Source: a virus. Taken from it: 54,645 bases of DNA. Positions 43,651 through 51,109 of this stretch are shown here, in pieces. Within the stretch, counting starts at the first letter, position 1. Every line of letters begins with the position of its first letter. Below the pieces are notes generated by a model. It worked only from the letters and a program-made list of their open reading frames with translations. It was not told where the DNA came from and did no database searches. Position numbers and translations under genes: made by a program. The stretch is from positions 1-54,645 of the IMG/VR virus record IMGVR_UViG_3300048833_000212, one strand, 5' to 3'.

Positions 43651-43869
43651 CTAGGCGCCCACCCTAGGCCGGTCCCGGTCCAGCCTCAGAAGAGCCTCCG
43701 CCCGGCGCCCATCCCCGGCTGCGATCCGGAGCGCGACCTCAGCGAGGTCGCCCAGCCGCACCGCGTGCCGGTTGTCTTCCGGCTTCCGCCCGGCAGCACG
43801 GATGGCGTCATTCATCTCGATGCTGGCCGACACGAGCGCATCGGCCAGAGCGTCGATGTTTGTCGTCAT
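43651..43869 (-). CDS. small hypothetical protein
   Basis: A 72-residue protein (MTTNIDALADALVSASIEMN...) overlapping the helicase stop by ATGA. Mostly helical; the C-terminal third is Arg-rich (GRRAEALLRLDRDRPR). It is the last gene of the minus-strand block. Confidence 0.65.
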   Translation of the reverse strand: MTTNIDALADALVSASIEMNDAIRAAGRKPEDNRHAVRLGDLAEVALRIAAGDGRRAEALLRLDRDRPRVGA

Positions 43870-45302
43870 GACTCCCAGTCTTCATCTTCCAGGATGCGGA
43901 GGATGTCCGGCATCGCCATCGCAGCGATGGTCGCTCCATCGACATAGGACTGGAGGGTGCGCGCATCGAAGGATCGTGCGGCCACGAGGTCCGTGTAATT
44001 GACGACACCAACAGTGCCGAGACGGTGGATGCGATCCTCGCTCTGCCAGCGCGCGATGGCGCCAGGCACGTGCGAATAGTAGATGGCGTCATTGCAGCCA
44101 CCCTGCAGGTTCAGCCCGGCTCCACCCGCCTTCGGGTTGGAGACGAAGAACCTGATGCTTGGGTCGGTGAGGAAGCGAGCCTTCGCCACCTCACGGTTCT
44201 TGTCATTCGTCTCGCCATCATAGCGCACAGCCTGCTCGCCAAGCACGTCCATCAGCAGGGAGATGTCGTCACGGAAGCGTGCCCATATGGCGATCTTCCC
44301 CTCTGTGGCTTCGATCTTCTCCATCAGCGCCGCCATCCGTGGGTTGCGCAGCGGATCATCGAACAAGCGGTGTATCTTCCCCGCCTCATCCTTCACGAAG
44401 CCGCTGGCAACTTGCGAGATGCGGGTGAAGGCGACAGCAGCATTGGCAGCACTCACGACCTCGCCACTGCGGATGGCCGATGCCATCCCCTTCTTCAGCG
44501 TCTTGATCATTGCCAGCTGCTCGGCTGTTAGGTCGAAGTGCCACTTGCCTCGCATCTTCGCTTCGATGCCGGCCTGGTCCTTCGTGAAGTGCGCGATGTA
44601 TGGCGCCGTCTTCTCCTTCCACCGCGCGACATTCCGATGGCCGATGATTTCCCGGTTCTCAAATCCGCCCATGATGCAATACTCGCGGCGGAAGTGCGTG
44701 ACGTATTGGATGCCGATGATGGTGGGGTCCAGGAATAGGAACTGCGCCCACTCTTCCTCCAGGCTCTTCGCGAGCGGAGTGCCAGTCATGATCACGCGAT
44801 GGCTGACCATCGCTCCCAGCCGCCTCGCCTCCTTCGCGCGGCGGCTGCGTGGGTTCTTGATCGTCTGGCTCTCATCGATGATGATGAGCACGCGACCTTT
44901 GTGGAGGTCGATGAACTGCTTGGCGATGTTGAAGCCATTCGCGCTGGCGCTGATCGCGTCGATGTTCATGGAGAGAAACCGGAGCGAGTTCCCCGGCGCC
45001 GCGCTCTCAGGGAGTTTCTTCACAGGCCATTCGATCCCCACGAAGGGGAGAGGCGCGTGGACGGGCAGCTGCTCGCGTATCCACTGGCGATGGACTCCCT
45101 TCAGCGAGAGGATGAGCACGCCAGTGATGACTCCCTCTGCCCAGCGGATGAAGGAGAGGTCAATGCCCACCTTCGTCTTCCCCAGGCCTTGTTCAAAGAA
45201 GACTGCGAAGTGCCGTTGCTTCCGCGCCTTCTCAAGCGCGTCCACCTGCCAGAATTTTCCCGGCACCTTCTCCACGAATGGGATCGCATCTTCAATCATC
45301 AT
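43866..45302 (-). CDS. SNF2-family (superfamily 2) helicase / ATPase
   Basis: A 478-residue protein. Motif I EQGLGKTKV, motif II IIIDESQTIKN, motif III MTGTPLAKS, motif V SNPKAGGAGLNLQG and motif VI RWQSEDRIHRLG are all present in order. This is the compact two-RecA-domain form found in phages, with no accessory domains. It may remodel DNA-protein complexes or help replication or packaging. Its start is one of clustered GTG/ATG codons at 45305-45299. Confidence 0.93.
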   Translation of the reverse strand: MMIEDAIPFVEKVPGKFWQVDALEKARKQRHFAVFFEQGLGKTKVGIDLSFIRWAEGVITGVLILSLKGVHRQWIREQLPVHAPLPFVGIEWPVKKLPESAAPGNSLRFLSMNIDAISASANGFNIAKQFIDLHKGRVLIIIDESQTIKNPRSRRAKEARRLGAMVSHRVIMTGTPLAKSLEEEWAQFLFLDPTIIGIQYVTHFRREYCIMGGFENREIIGHRNVARWKEKTAPYIAHFTKDQAGIEAKMRGKWHFDLTAEQLAMIKTLKKGMASAIRSGEVVSAANAAVAFTRISQVASGFVKDEAGKIHRLFDDPLRNPRMAALMEKIEATEGKIAIWARFRDDISLLMDVLGEQAVRYDGETNDKNREVAKARFLTDPSIRFFVSNPKAGGAGLNLQGGCNDAIYYSHVPGAIARWQSEDRIHRLGTVGVVNYTDLVAARSFDARTLQSYVDGATIAAMAMPDILRILEDEDWES

Positions 45303-45353
45303 CACTCTCGCTTGGCAGGTGGGGAGAGGATCGCCGCAACGGTCCTCACCTCA

Positions 45354-45377
45354 CCTGCCTGGATCGCTCCAGGCAGG
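45354..45377 (-). other. strong intergenic hairpin
   Basis: Perfect 10-bp stem CCTGCCTGGA / TCCAGGCAGG; on the minus-strand RNA the loop is GCGA, a stable GNRA-type tetraloop. It lies between two minus-strand genes where further upstream a ribozyme would sit, so it may act as a 3'-end stabiliser or processing site. Confidence 0.6.
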
Positions 45378-45396
45378 CTGGCCGTGAAGGCGAAGG

Positions 45397-45696
45397 TCAC
45401 TTCACCTTCACGAACTCGTGGGCGACATCCCAGTTCAAATCCTGGGACCGGCCACCCTTCTTGATGTAGTCCTCATACACGATCCCCGGATTGCGCATGA
45501 TGATCGCGTGCGACTTGAAGCCGGTGGAGTTGGGACGGCGCGGGTTGGCCTCGCACGTGCTGGTCAGCGTCTTCCCCGCATGGGCGGAGGGACGCCCGGT
45601 GCCGGTGGCCTTCGCCTTCGGTGCCGCCTTCGGTGCCGCCTTCGGTGCCGCCTTCGCCTTCGGCGCCGTCTTCTTTGTCGTGGTGACTTTCGCCAT
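45397..45696 (-). CDS. basic protein, paralog 1 of the NPRR...GGR...WD domain family
   Basis: A 99-residue protein. The N-terminus is Lys/Ala/Pro repeats (APKAAPKAAPKAK). The C-terminal 45 residues carry NPRRPNSTGFKSHAIIMRN followed by GIVYEDYIKKGGRSQDLNWD. The same domain ends the gene at 45757 and makes up most of the gene at 51936. The basic tail suggests nucleic-acid binding. The RBS AGGAGAG is clear. Function is unknown. Confidence 0.75.
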   Translation of the reverse strand: MAKVTTTKKTAPKAKAAPKAAPKAAPKAKATGTGRPSAHAGKTLTSTCEANPRRPNSTGFKSHAIIMRNPGIVYEDYIKKGGRSQDLNWDVAHEFVKVK

Positions 45697-45716
45697 TGTA
45701 GTCTCTCCTGCTGTCT

Positions 45717-45741
45717 GGTCCCTGGCGGGATGCCAGGGACC
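45717..45741 (-). other. strong intergenic hairpin
   Basis: Perfect 10-bp stem GGTCCCTGGC / GCCAGGGACC with a 5-base loop, between the two paralog genes on the minus strand. No T tract is present. Confidence 0.6.
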
Positions 45742-45756
45742 GGGTGGTGGCCTGCG

Positions 45757-46383
45757 TCAGGCCTTCTTCGGCTCGCTCACCAGAACGTGCCCGAACTTGA
45801 TGTCCCAGCGGAGGTCCACATTGCGACCTCCCGCCGCGATGAAGTCTTCATACTTGATGCCCGGCTTCTGGAGGATGATCTCCATGCTGTTGAATCCGTG
45901 CGACGGATTGCGCCGGTGGTTCTTGTCCTTCACCGCCTTCAGCGTCATGCCGGTGAACTCCGCGACCTTCCCCCGCTTCGCCCCGCCAGCCGCCTTCAGT
46001 GCTGCCTTCTCCGCAGCCTTCTCCGCCTTCACCCGCGCGCGCTCCGCCTTCGCAGTGGTGGCCGCCACCGTCGCCTCCGCGACCTTCGCTGCGATGGAGC
46101 CGGTGACCTTCGTGGTCTTCTCCTTCGGCTGCGTGTTGGCCTCCAGATCGGCCGCAGCCTTCTCCACCGCCTTCGCCGGCACCGCCGCCTTCAGCGTCTC
46201 GGTGATCTTCGCGATCCGCTTCATGGCGGTGGCACGGTCGGTGAACTTGTTCACTTCCGGCTCACCCAGCATCTTCGCCATCGCGTTGTAGAGGTTCACG
46301 ATGCCCTTCATGTTCGCGGTGGCGGTCAAGCCTTCCGCTTCCACGATGCAGTCACCCGCTTCCTGCGCATCAATCTTCGCCAT
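45757..46383 (-). CDS. Ala/Lys-rich protein, paralog 2 of the NPRR...GGR...WD domain family
   Basis: A 208-residue protein. Start ATG 46383 follows GGAGCGAG. Residues about 1-75 are helical (GIVNLYNAMAKMLGEPEVNK), about 85-145 are Ala/Lys/Glu-rich helix, and the C-terminal 50 residues are the shared domain (RRNPSHGFNSMEIILQKPGI, YEDFIAAGGRNVDLRWDI). It looks like a chromatin-type basic protein with a conserved head. Confidence 0.75.
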   Translation of the reverse strand: MAKIDAQEAGDCIVEAEGLTATANMKGIVNLYNAMAKMLGEPEVNKFTDRATAMKRIAKITETLKAAVPAKAVEKAAADLEANTQPKEKTTKVTGSIAAKVAEATVAATTAKAERARVKAEKAAEKAALKAAGGAKRGKVAEFTGMTLKAVKDKNHRRNPSHGFNSMEIILQKPGIKYEDFIAAGGRNVDLRWDIKFGHVLVSEPKKA

Positions 46384-46462
46384 GTCACTCGCTCCATGAT
46401 GGCGCCGTCCCTCGGCGCCGTGGTGATGATAACTGAGCAGCACATGCTGCCCAGGCAGTTGA

Positions 46463-47416
46463 CTACTCGGCCAGCTTCAGCAGAAGCGTCTGGGCCATCG
46501 CCTTCTTCGTGCGCAGATCACCGACCCACGACCGTGCCAGCCGCGACTCAGCGGAGGTCGATGCGATGTGATCGCTCCAGAACGTGATACCGTTCATCAC
46601 GCCCCACGCATCCCCCGGAGTTGCGCCCGGTCCATTCACGATGGCGCCGATCAGCTGCTGAAGAACCTTCGGCTGATTCTCCGGCTGCATGATCACTGCC
46701 GCCAGCTCATTGTCCTCGATGATGTCCGGGAAGAAGGTCGGCAGCAGCACCTTGTTGACCGCATCCTCCAGCCCCAGCTTCGTCTTCGCCAGCAGCCGCG
46801 CATTCGCCTCATGCTGGCCGAAGGCTTCGTTGGCCAGCGCCAGCTGGAGCCGCGCCGCATTGAAGTCGAAAGCCTTCATGTGGTTCTGGCGATACTCCAC
46901 CGAGCCTTCGTTCATCGCGGCCATCATGGTGTTCATGCACACCACACGCACGCTCGTGGTGGAGAGCAGCGAAGCCTTCCCCACGATGTGGGGCGAAGTG
47001 AACAGGACGTATCCCTTCACCCTGTCGCCCTTCCGCACTTCAAACTCCCGGTTGAGGCGCATCAGCCCCCAGATGATCTCACCACCACGCAGTGAGCCGG
47101 CAGTCTCCAGCGCCGCGCCTCCCGCCTTCGCATACTCCCCCATGAACTCCAGCACGTCAGTGTTCTGGATCGGCGCCCACGCTTCGCCAGTGATGGTCAT
47201 CATCTTCTGGTCGCTGTCGCGCACGAGCGCATACTTGTTGTTGGCACGATAGACCTCGCCATCCGTGCCCTGGAAAAACATCGGCTGCTTCGTCACCATC
47301 CAGTCGATGCCAGCCGCCTTCGCCATCTCGGCAGGCGTGACCAGACCTTCGACCTTCGTGCCCTGGCCATGCCACGGCGTCTCACCGGCATATGCCATCG
47401 TCTCAACTTCAGAACT
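46463..47416 (-). CDS. DUF932 phage/plasmid-like protein
   Basis: A 317-residue protein. The N-terminal ETMAYAGETPWHGQGTKV and the central VRVVCMNTMMAAM with a following RQNH match the DUF932 / TIGR03299 family. This protein is common on plasmids and phages and has no settled function. ATG 47416 has AAGGAA 8 bases upstream. About 95 bases of leader separate it from the ribozyme at 47510. Confidence 0.9.
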   Translation of the reverse strand, partial: SSEVETMAYAGETPWHGQGTKVEGLVTPAEMAKAAGIDWMVTKQPMFFQGTDGEVYRANNKYALVRDSDQKMMTITGEAWAPIQNTDVLEFMGEYAKAGGAALETAGSLRGGEIIWGLMRLNREFEVRKGDRVKGYVLFTSPHIVGKASLLSTTSVRVVCMNTMMAAMNEGSVEYRQNHMKAFDFNAARLQLALANEAFGQHEANARLLAKTKLGLEDAVNKVLLPTFFPDIIEDNELAAVIMQPENQPKVLQQLIGAIVNGPGATPGDAWGVMNGITFWSDHIASTSAESRLARSWVGDLRTKKAMAQTLLLKLAE

Positions 47417-47509
47417 CATCACCGTCATTCCTTCTTCATCGACCGTGCCTGTTCCTCCGGAAAAAGGGAAGCCCCAAAATCCAGTCGGCACAAGTGCTGC
47501 ATTTGAGCT

Positions 47510-47579
47510 GGCTCATCAGCGGAGGATGCTCATGTCTCCGGACCTCCCCCGGCGCCGCGATGCCAGGGAGGGTTTCGCC
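47510..47579 (-). ncRNA. type II hammerhead ribozyme, copy A (slightly degenerate)
   Basis: On the minus strand: stem II GGC, core GAAA (47576-47573), stem III CCTCCC/GGGAGG closed by a CGGCGCCG-containing loop, GTC at 47543-47541, stem I CGGAG/CTCCG, core CTGATGA (47519-47513), stem II GCC. One unpaired C follows GAAA, so stem III has a one-base bulge; activity may be lower. It begins at the stop codon of the upstream gene (TAAGGC). Predicted cleavage lies between 47541 and 47540. Confidence 0.75.
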
Positions 47580-48020
47580 TTATGTGACGTATTGATATGA
47601 CCTGCTCTTCTCCGTGGGCACCCACAGGTATCCGCGACCGCCAACCCCTTGTGGCTTGTTGTTCCCTTCAACAAGCCCCATCAGCTTAAGATCATTGAGC
47701 GTCCCAGACACATTCCCCTCAAAGCCAGGCAAAGACCTTGACAGCTGCTGCTTGATCTCCCTGCTTCCAATCCCGTTTGGGTTCGCAGCGACAACGCGCA
47801 GGACAGCCTCACGCTGACGGTTTGTGACGCGGGGATCAGGGCTGCGGCGCTTCTCCCTTTGTGCTGCCGCCACCGGAGCCGCCACCGGAGCCGCCACCGG
47901 AGCCGCCACTGGCATTGCTGTCCCGTCAGCGAAGATCATCACTGACGTGTTGTCAGGGAAAATCCAGTCACCTTTCGTGACAAGGTGGATGACCTCATGC
48001 TTCTTAAAAGTTTCGCTCAT
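47580..48020 (-). CDS. winged-helix DNA-binding protein with Ala/Pro repeat linker
   Basis: A 146-residue protein. The linker contains three tandem Val-Ala-Ala-Pro units encoded by a 12-bp repeat. The C-terminal 70 residues form a winged helix (QREAVLRVVAANPNGIGSRE, GNVSGTLNDLKLMGLVEG), as in MarR/Rrf2-like or replication regulators. The RBS AAGGAACGAAG precedes ATG 48020. It is a candidate regulator of the phage. Confidence 0.75.
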   Translation of the reverse strand: MSETFKKHEVIHLVTKGDWIFPDNTSVMIFADGTAMPVAAPVAAPVAAPVAAAQREKRRSPDPRVTNRQREAVLRVVAANPNGIGSREIKQQLSRSLPGFEGNVSGTLNDLKLMGLVEGNNKPQGVGGRGYLWVPTEKSRSYQYVT

Positions 48021-48247
48021 CACTTCGTTCCTTCGTTCATGTTGCGTTCGCTCGCGAGCCGCAGCGCGGCTTTCGCTTTGGATGGCAGCTTCCGCACTGC
48101 GCGGAAATCGCCTGGGGTGGATAAGAAGAAGATCGTCACACCGCTGCTGTGGACGATACGCAAGTGGTTGGTCGATGTCCGTCCATCGACCTTCCATCCT
48201 TCGCCCAAGGTCTTCTCAACCTCAGTGAAGAATTTACGGACGCCCAT
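48020..48247 (-). CDS. HicA-like small protein
   Basis: A 75-residue protein. GEGWKVDGRTSTNHLRIVHS followed by FFLSTPGDFRAVRKLPSKAK matches the phage variant of the HicA fold (W.....GH...., then STPSD.RAL.NLR). Phage members are often stand-alone, with no HicB partner; none is adjacent here. The start is set by AGGAGG upstream and by stop overlaps on both sides. Confidence 0.75.
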   Translation of the reverse strand: MGVRKFFTEVEKTLGEGWKVDGRTSTNHLRIVHSSGVTIFFLSTPGDFRAVRKLPSKAKAALRLASERNMNEGTK

Positions 48248-48540
48248 CAGCGCCTCCTGCTGTAGTGGGTCCTGTGGCGAGGATAGGCGCGGCAGTGGTA
48301 GCAGAACACCGGCTCCACCGGAGCCTCCAGCCATGCGCGGTATCGGTCTGCGGAGCCGCGTGCCACGCAGGCCTCCATCGTCTCTCCGTCGCGGATGCCT
48401 CCGGCACCGCGTGGCGTGGCAGTGTAGCAGTCCAGGGATCGCGCCTCCGCCGCGAAGCGCCGTCCCAGCGGCGTGTCCGGTCCTGGCGTCCCGCAATGTG
48501 CGAGTGCCAGGAGAGTAAGGAGCATGAGCGCGCGCTTCAC
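48247..48540 (-). CDS. small lipoprotein
   Basis: A 97-residue protein with signal KRALMLLTLLALAHCGTPG and lipobox LAHC. The mature part contains CYTATP, EACVARGS and a CYHC pair. It overlaps its neighbours. It lies in the minus-strand block, so it may be made at a different time from the late lipoprotein at 42982. A role in host envelope change is possible. Confidence 0.7.
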   Translation of the reverse strand: MKRALMLLTLLALAHCGTPGPDTPLGRRFAAEARSLDCYTATPRGAGGIRDGETMEACVARGSADRYRAWLEAPVEPVFCYHCRAYPRHRTHYSRRR

Positions 48541-48902
48541 AGCGTGTTGCTCATACAGAAGGTGAAGGCGCGCTGCTCGGCTCCTGCTGAGGTGCGCGTC
48601 TCATATCCGATGGCGCTGGCAGCGCGGATGCGGAGGCGCACTGCCTCGCTGCTTCCGTTCCGCCGCGCCTGTGCGTCATTGATCGCCTGGAGCGATGCCA
48701 GGGGAACTCCCCGCAGCTTCGCATCGAAGGCGGAAGCCGCGATGGCTCCCAAGGCGCGGCAGATACGCTCCCGCTGGCTTGCGGTGGGCGCTGAGGCTGC
48801 GCTAGAGGGAGGGACAGGCGAGGGTGCGGGAGCAGGGAACACCCCGCTCGCGCCCCACGCTACGGCCAGCAAGGTCGCACTGGCCAGCAGCATCGTCTTC
48901 AT
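48537..48902 (-). CDS. exported hypothetical protein
   Basis: A 121-residue protein with signal peptide (KTMLLASATLLAVAWGASGV), a Pro/Ser/Ala linker and a helical domain with two Cys (ERICRALGAIAASAF ... AFTFCMSNTL) likely disulfide-bonded. It overlaps the lipoprotein gene by four bases, suggesting the two act together in the periplasm. Confidence 0.7.
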   Translation of the reverse strand: MKTMLLASATLLAVAWGASGVFPAPAPSPVPPSSAASAPTASQRERICRALGAIAASAFDAKLRGVPLASLQAINDAQARRNGSSEAVRLRIRAASAIGYETRTSAGAEQRAFTFCMSNTL

Positions 48903-48905
48903 GGC

Positions 48906-49100
48906 TCAGCCTCCCGCGCTGTAGGGCGAGACGCTGACCAGCACCGTCTTACCGCCAGTGGCGCTGTTCATGCACCGCACGTAGTCTTCGGCCTGCTTCT
49001 GCGCATCGGCAGGCGAGGCTGCAGTGATGATCTTCCCCGGCATGTTCTTCGGCGCGCCACCGAGCAGCTGGTTGGTCGTGTGGATGATGTAATAGTTCAT
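48906..49100 (-). CDS. small hypothetical protein
   Basis: A 64-residue protein (MNYYIIHTTNQLLGGAPKNM...). ATG 49100 follows GAAGGAACGAG, the same leader motif as genes behind other ribozymes. The ribozyme at 49119 ends 18 bases upstream. Function is unknown. Confidence 0.7.
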   Translation of the reverse strand: MNYYIIHTTNQLLGGAPKNMPGKIITAASPADAQKQAEDYVRCMNSATGGKTVLVSVSPYSAGG

Positions 49101-49118
49101 GACTCGTTCCTTCGTGGT

Positions 49119-49185
49119 TGGCTCATCAGGTGGGGTCATCCCCACGACCTTCGCGGCGCCGGGGGAGCGCCGCTAGGTTTCGCCA
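49119..49185 (-). ncRNA. type II hammerhead ribozyme, copy B
   Basis: Stem II TGGC/GCCA (4 bp), GAAA at 49181-49178, stem III CCT/AGG plus GCGGCG/CGCCGC with a CGGCGCCG in the 3' arm, GTC at 49148-49146, stem I GTGGGG/CCCCAC with a 4-base loop ATGA, CTGATGA at 49129-49123. The upstream stop codon TGA directly abuts stem II. Predicted cleavage lies between 49146 and 49145. Confidence 0.9.
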
Positions 49186-49356
49186 TCAGTGTGTCTTCCC
49201 TGTCACCATCTGCCCGATGATGAAGCGCGTCATGTCGTTTATGAACATGATGTGGTCTGCGCTCTTCGGCTCTTCGCTGAGGATCGCTCGCATGTGGGCA
49301 CGATATGCGCGCGCCTCCTTCGCGGCTGCGTCGCGCGCAGTCTTGTCCTCCAGCAT
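49186..49356 (-). CDS. small hypothetical protein
   Basis: A 56-residue protein (MLEDKTARDAAAKEARAYRA...). AAGGAGG lies 7 bases before ATG 49356 and the start overlaps the upstream stop. Helical; unknown. Confidence 0.68.
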   Translation of the reverse strand: MLEDKTARDAAAKEARAYRAHMRAILSEEPKSADHIMFINDMTRFIIGQMVTGKTH

Positions 49357-49766
49357 CACGCAGCCTCCTTCGCCAGCGCGATCTTCTCTGCGAAGGGAAG
49401 CGCGCTCCACTCCTTCTTCTCTTCGGTGCTCAGGCCGCAGTAGCTGTCGAAGCATCCGAGGTTCACCACGCAGTCTGCGATGTCGTCTGCGCCCATCTCA
49501 TCCGCGCCATCGATGTCGAATGCGATTGCGTTCCAGACGCGCGAGCATGCCTGGATGAAAGTCTTTCGGTCAGTAAGCCTTCTGGCCCACTCGCAGACGA
49601 TCTTGAACTCATCGCCAAGATCGTTGGCGGCCCATCCGCCATTGTTGTCCCATGGGTCAAGCCGTGTGACCGTCGCCCACTCTCGCGGCCCATCTCCTGA
49701 CAGGCTCAACGGATAGGAAATGCGATCCCCAACCGCAAGACCGTAGTGCCGCCCGTTTCTGCACAT
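49356..49766 (-). CDS. hypothetical protein
   Basis: A 136-residue acidic protein. ATG 49766 shares TGATG with the upstream stop; GTG 49769 is possible. YGLAVGDRISYPLSLSGDG suggests a small beta domain, then DIDGADEMGADDIADCVVN. No family is recognised. Confidence 0.68.
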   Translation of the reverse strand: MCRNGRHYGLAVGDRISYPLSLSGDGPREWATVTRLDPWDNNGGWAANDLGDEFKIVCEWARRLTDRKTFIQACSRVWNAIAFDIDGADEMGADDIADCVVNLGCFDSYCGLSTEEKKEWSALPFAEKIALAKEAA

Positions 49767-50017
49767 CACGCAGCCTCCATCATCTCGGCGCGGAACTCCC
49801 AGAGGTCTTGCGCCTCATTGAAGGAGAAGTGCCGCACGATCCAGTCTGCGCACTCGGTGCTGGTGGCCGTCATCGCCCACCGTCCCTTCGTGCCGTAGAA
49901 ATCCTTGTGGGACTCATACACCCACTCGCGCAGGCTGTCGTGAAGGTCGCGCTCTTCGCCCTGCGCAGCCTCCAACAAGCGCACGCGATCCTTCGCCTGC
50001 TTCTCATCCAACACCAT
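49766..50017 (-). CDS. small hypothetical protein
   Basis: An 83-residue protein starting at ATG 50017, 14 bases after ribozyme copy C and preceded by GAAGGAGCGAG. The frame stays open upstream through the ribozyme, but that part is not protein-like. Sequence SLREWVYESHKDFYGTKGRW has no known domain. Confidence 0.68.
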   Translation of the reverse strand: MVLDEKQAKDRVRLLEAAQGEERDLHDSLREWVYESHKDFYGTKGRWAMTATSTECADWIVRHFSFNEAQDLWEFRAEMMEAA

Positions 50018-50031
50018 CGTCTCGCTCCTTC

Positions 50032-50099
50032 GGCTCATCAGGTGGGGTCCATCCCCACGACGCTCCCCGGAACCTCGCGGCGCCAGGGAGCGTTTCGCC
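50032..50099 (-). ncRNA. type II hammerhead ribozyme, copy C
   Basis: Stem II GGC/GCC with an extra T-G pair, GAAA at 50096-50093, stem III CGCTCCC/GGGAGCG (7 bp) with a loop containing TGGCGCCG, GTC at 50061-50059, stem I GTGGGG/CCCCAC with loop ATGGA, CTGATGA at 50041-50035. It starts immediately after the stop TGA of the upstream gene. Predicted cleavage lies between 50059 and 50058. Confidence 0.93.
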
Positions 50100-50100
50100 A

Positions 50101-50325
50101 TCAGTCGTCGCCTGCTTCCTTCGGCACGATCTTTGCGCCAGCACCGAAGCCTTCGGTGATCACCTTCCCATCCGGCTCGCAGGCGATCTTCACGCCATGG
50201 ATGCTGACCACGAGAGGTCGCGACTGGAACACGATGCCGACCTGCCGCAGCGTCTCCTTTCCGCGCTTCCACACGAGCGTGACACTCATGCCGTATTTGA
50301 ATTTGAGGTCGCTGCCGATTGCCAT
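50101..50325 (-). CDS. small beta-rich hypothetical protein
   Basis: A 74-residue protein (MAIGSDLKFKYGMSVTLVWK...), start 50325 with GGAGG upstream. Alternating strands (GIVFQSRPLVVSIHGVKIAC) suggest a small barrel. Unknown. Confidence 0.68.
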   Translation of the reverse strand: MAIGSDLKFKYGMSVTLVWKRGKETLRQVGIVFQSRPLVVSIHGVKIACEPDGKVITEGFGAGAKIVPKEAGDD

Positions 50326-50621
50326 CACGCGACCTCCTGCGTGGAGAGAGGGATCACCGACTGATAGAGGCTCCACGCGAGCCACCGACCGCCAGTGCGC
50401 TTCCGGACCTCCGCCAGCAGAGCGTCCCAGGTCATGCCCGTCTCCCCCTCCACTTCTGCGATGGCGTCCAGCACCACGCGATCCACGCCGCCATATGCGA
50501 GCGTAGCGCACTCACTCGGCGCGTGGAAAGCAGCCATGTCTTCGCTGATGTCTGCCATCAGCTGGATCGCCTGCTCATTCGCGCGCCACACGCGACCGAA
50601 AGCCGCGCCAAGGTTCATCAT
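50325..50621 (-). CDS. hypothetical protein
   Basis: A 98-residue mostly helical protein. ATG 50621 has GGAG 8 bases upstream; GTG 50630 is an in-frame alternative. The stop overlaps the next start. No motif is recognised. Confidence 0.65.
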   Translation of the reverse strand: MMNLGAAFGRVWRANEQAIQLMADISEDMAAFHAPSECATLAYGGVDRVVLDAIAEVEGETGMTWDALLAEVRKRTGGRWLAWSLYQSVIPLSTQEVA

Positions 50622-50635
50622 CACTCTCACTCCGT

Positions 50636-51025
50636 TCAGGTCTTGATGCGGTTCAGGATGCGGGTGAACTCGCGAAGGAGTTCCCCGCGCGCTTCTGTCT
50701 TCGCAGCCTCCAGCGCGTTGGAGAAGATGTCAGTGCTGCCAGAGGTCGCATTGCAGGCGGAGGTCAGCAGGCGATCCGACAAGTGGGCCACCGTCTCGCG
50801 CGCCGTCGCGATCATCGCATCATCATCCTCCATGCAGTGAGGGTCGAAGCGATAGAGTTCATCAGCAGTGAACTGCGCGACGGCCAGACGGCGCGTGTCG
50901 CTCCAGTCAAGCCTTCCACCATCTGCCAGCGCCTCGCTCATCGCCTTCGCGCGGCTCAAGGCTTCGTCTCGCGCACCCTCGACATTGGCGAGGATCATCT
51001 GCGCAGCGCGGCTCTTCGTCTTCAT
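50636..51025 (-). CDS. hypothetical helical protein
   Basis: A 129-residue protein, MKTKSRAAQMILANVEGARD..., start 51025 behind GAAGGAACGAG, 14 bases after ribozyme copy D. The first gene of a three-gene cistron group (129, 98 and 74 residues) bounded by ribozymes D and C. Unknown function. Confidence 0.68.
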   Translation of the reverse strand: MKTKSRAAQMILANVEGARDEALSRAKAMSEALADGGRLDWSDTRRLAVAQFTADELYRFDPHCMEDDDAMIATARETVAHLSDRLLTSACNATSGSTDIFSNALEAAKTEARGELLREFTRILNRIKT

Positions 51026-51039
51026 CGTCTCGTTCCTTC

Positions 51040-51107
51040 GGCTCATCAGGTGGGGTCCATCCCCACGACGCTCCCCGGAACCTCGCGGCGCCGGGGAGCG
51101 TTTCGCC
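51040..51107 (-). ncRNA. type II hammerhead ribozyme, copy D (best formed)
   Basis: Stem II GGC/GCC, GAAA at 51104-51101, stem III CGCTCCCCGG/CCGGGGAGCG (10 perfect bp) with a CGGCGCCG at the loop, GTC at 51069-51067, stem I GTGGGG/CCCCAC with loop ATGGA, CTGATGA at 51049-51043. The upstream DUF2786 gene ends at 51110. Predicted cleavage lies between 51067 and 51066. Confidence 0.95.
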
Positions 51108-51109
51108 AT

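Noticed and set aside
50018-50099. In-frame N-terminal extensions reading through the ribozymes (MAKRS...)
   Set aside because: Only copies C and D stay open in the downstream gene's frame. Other copies shift frame, so the sequence is selected as RNA and translation is not the cause.
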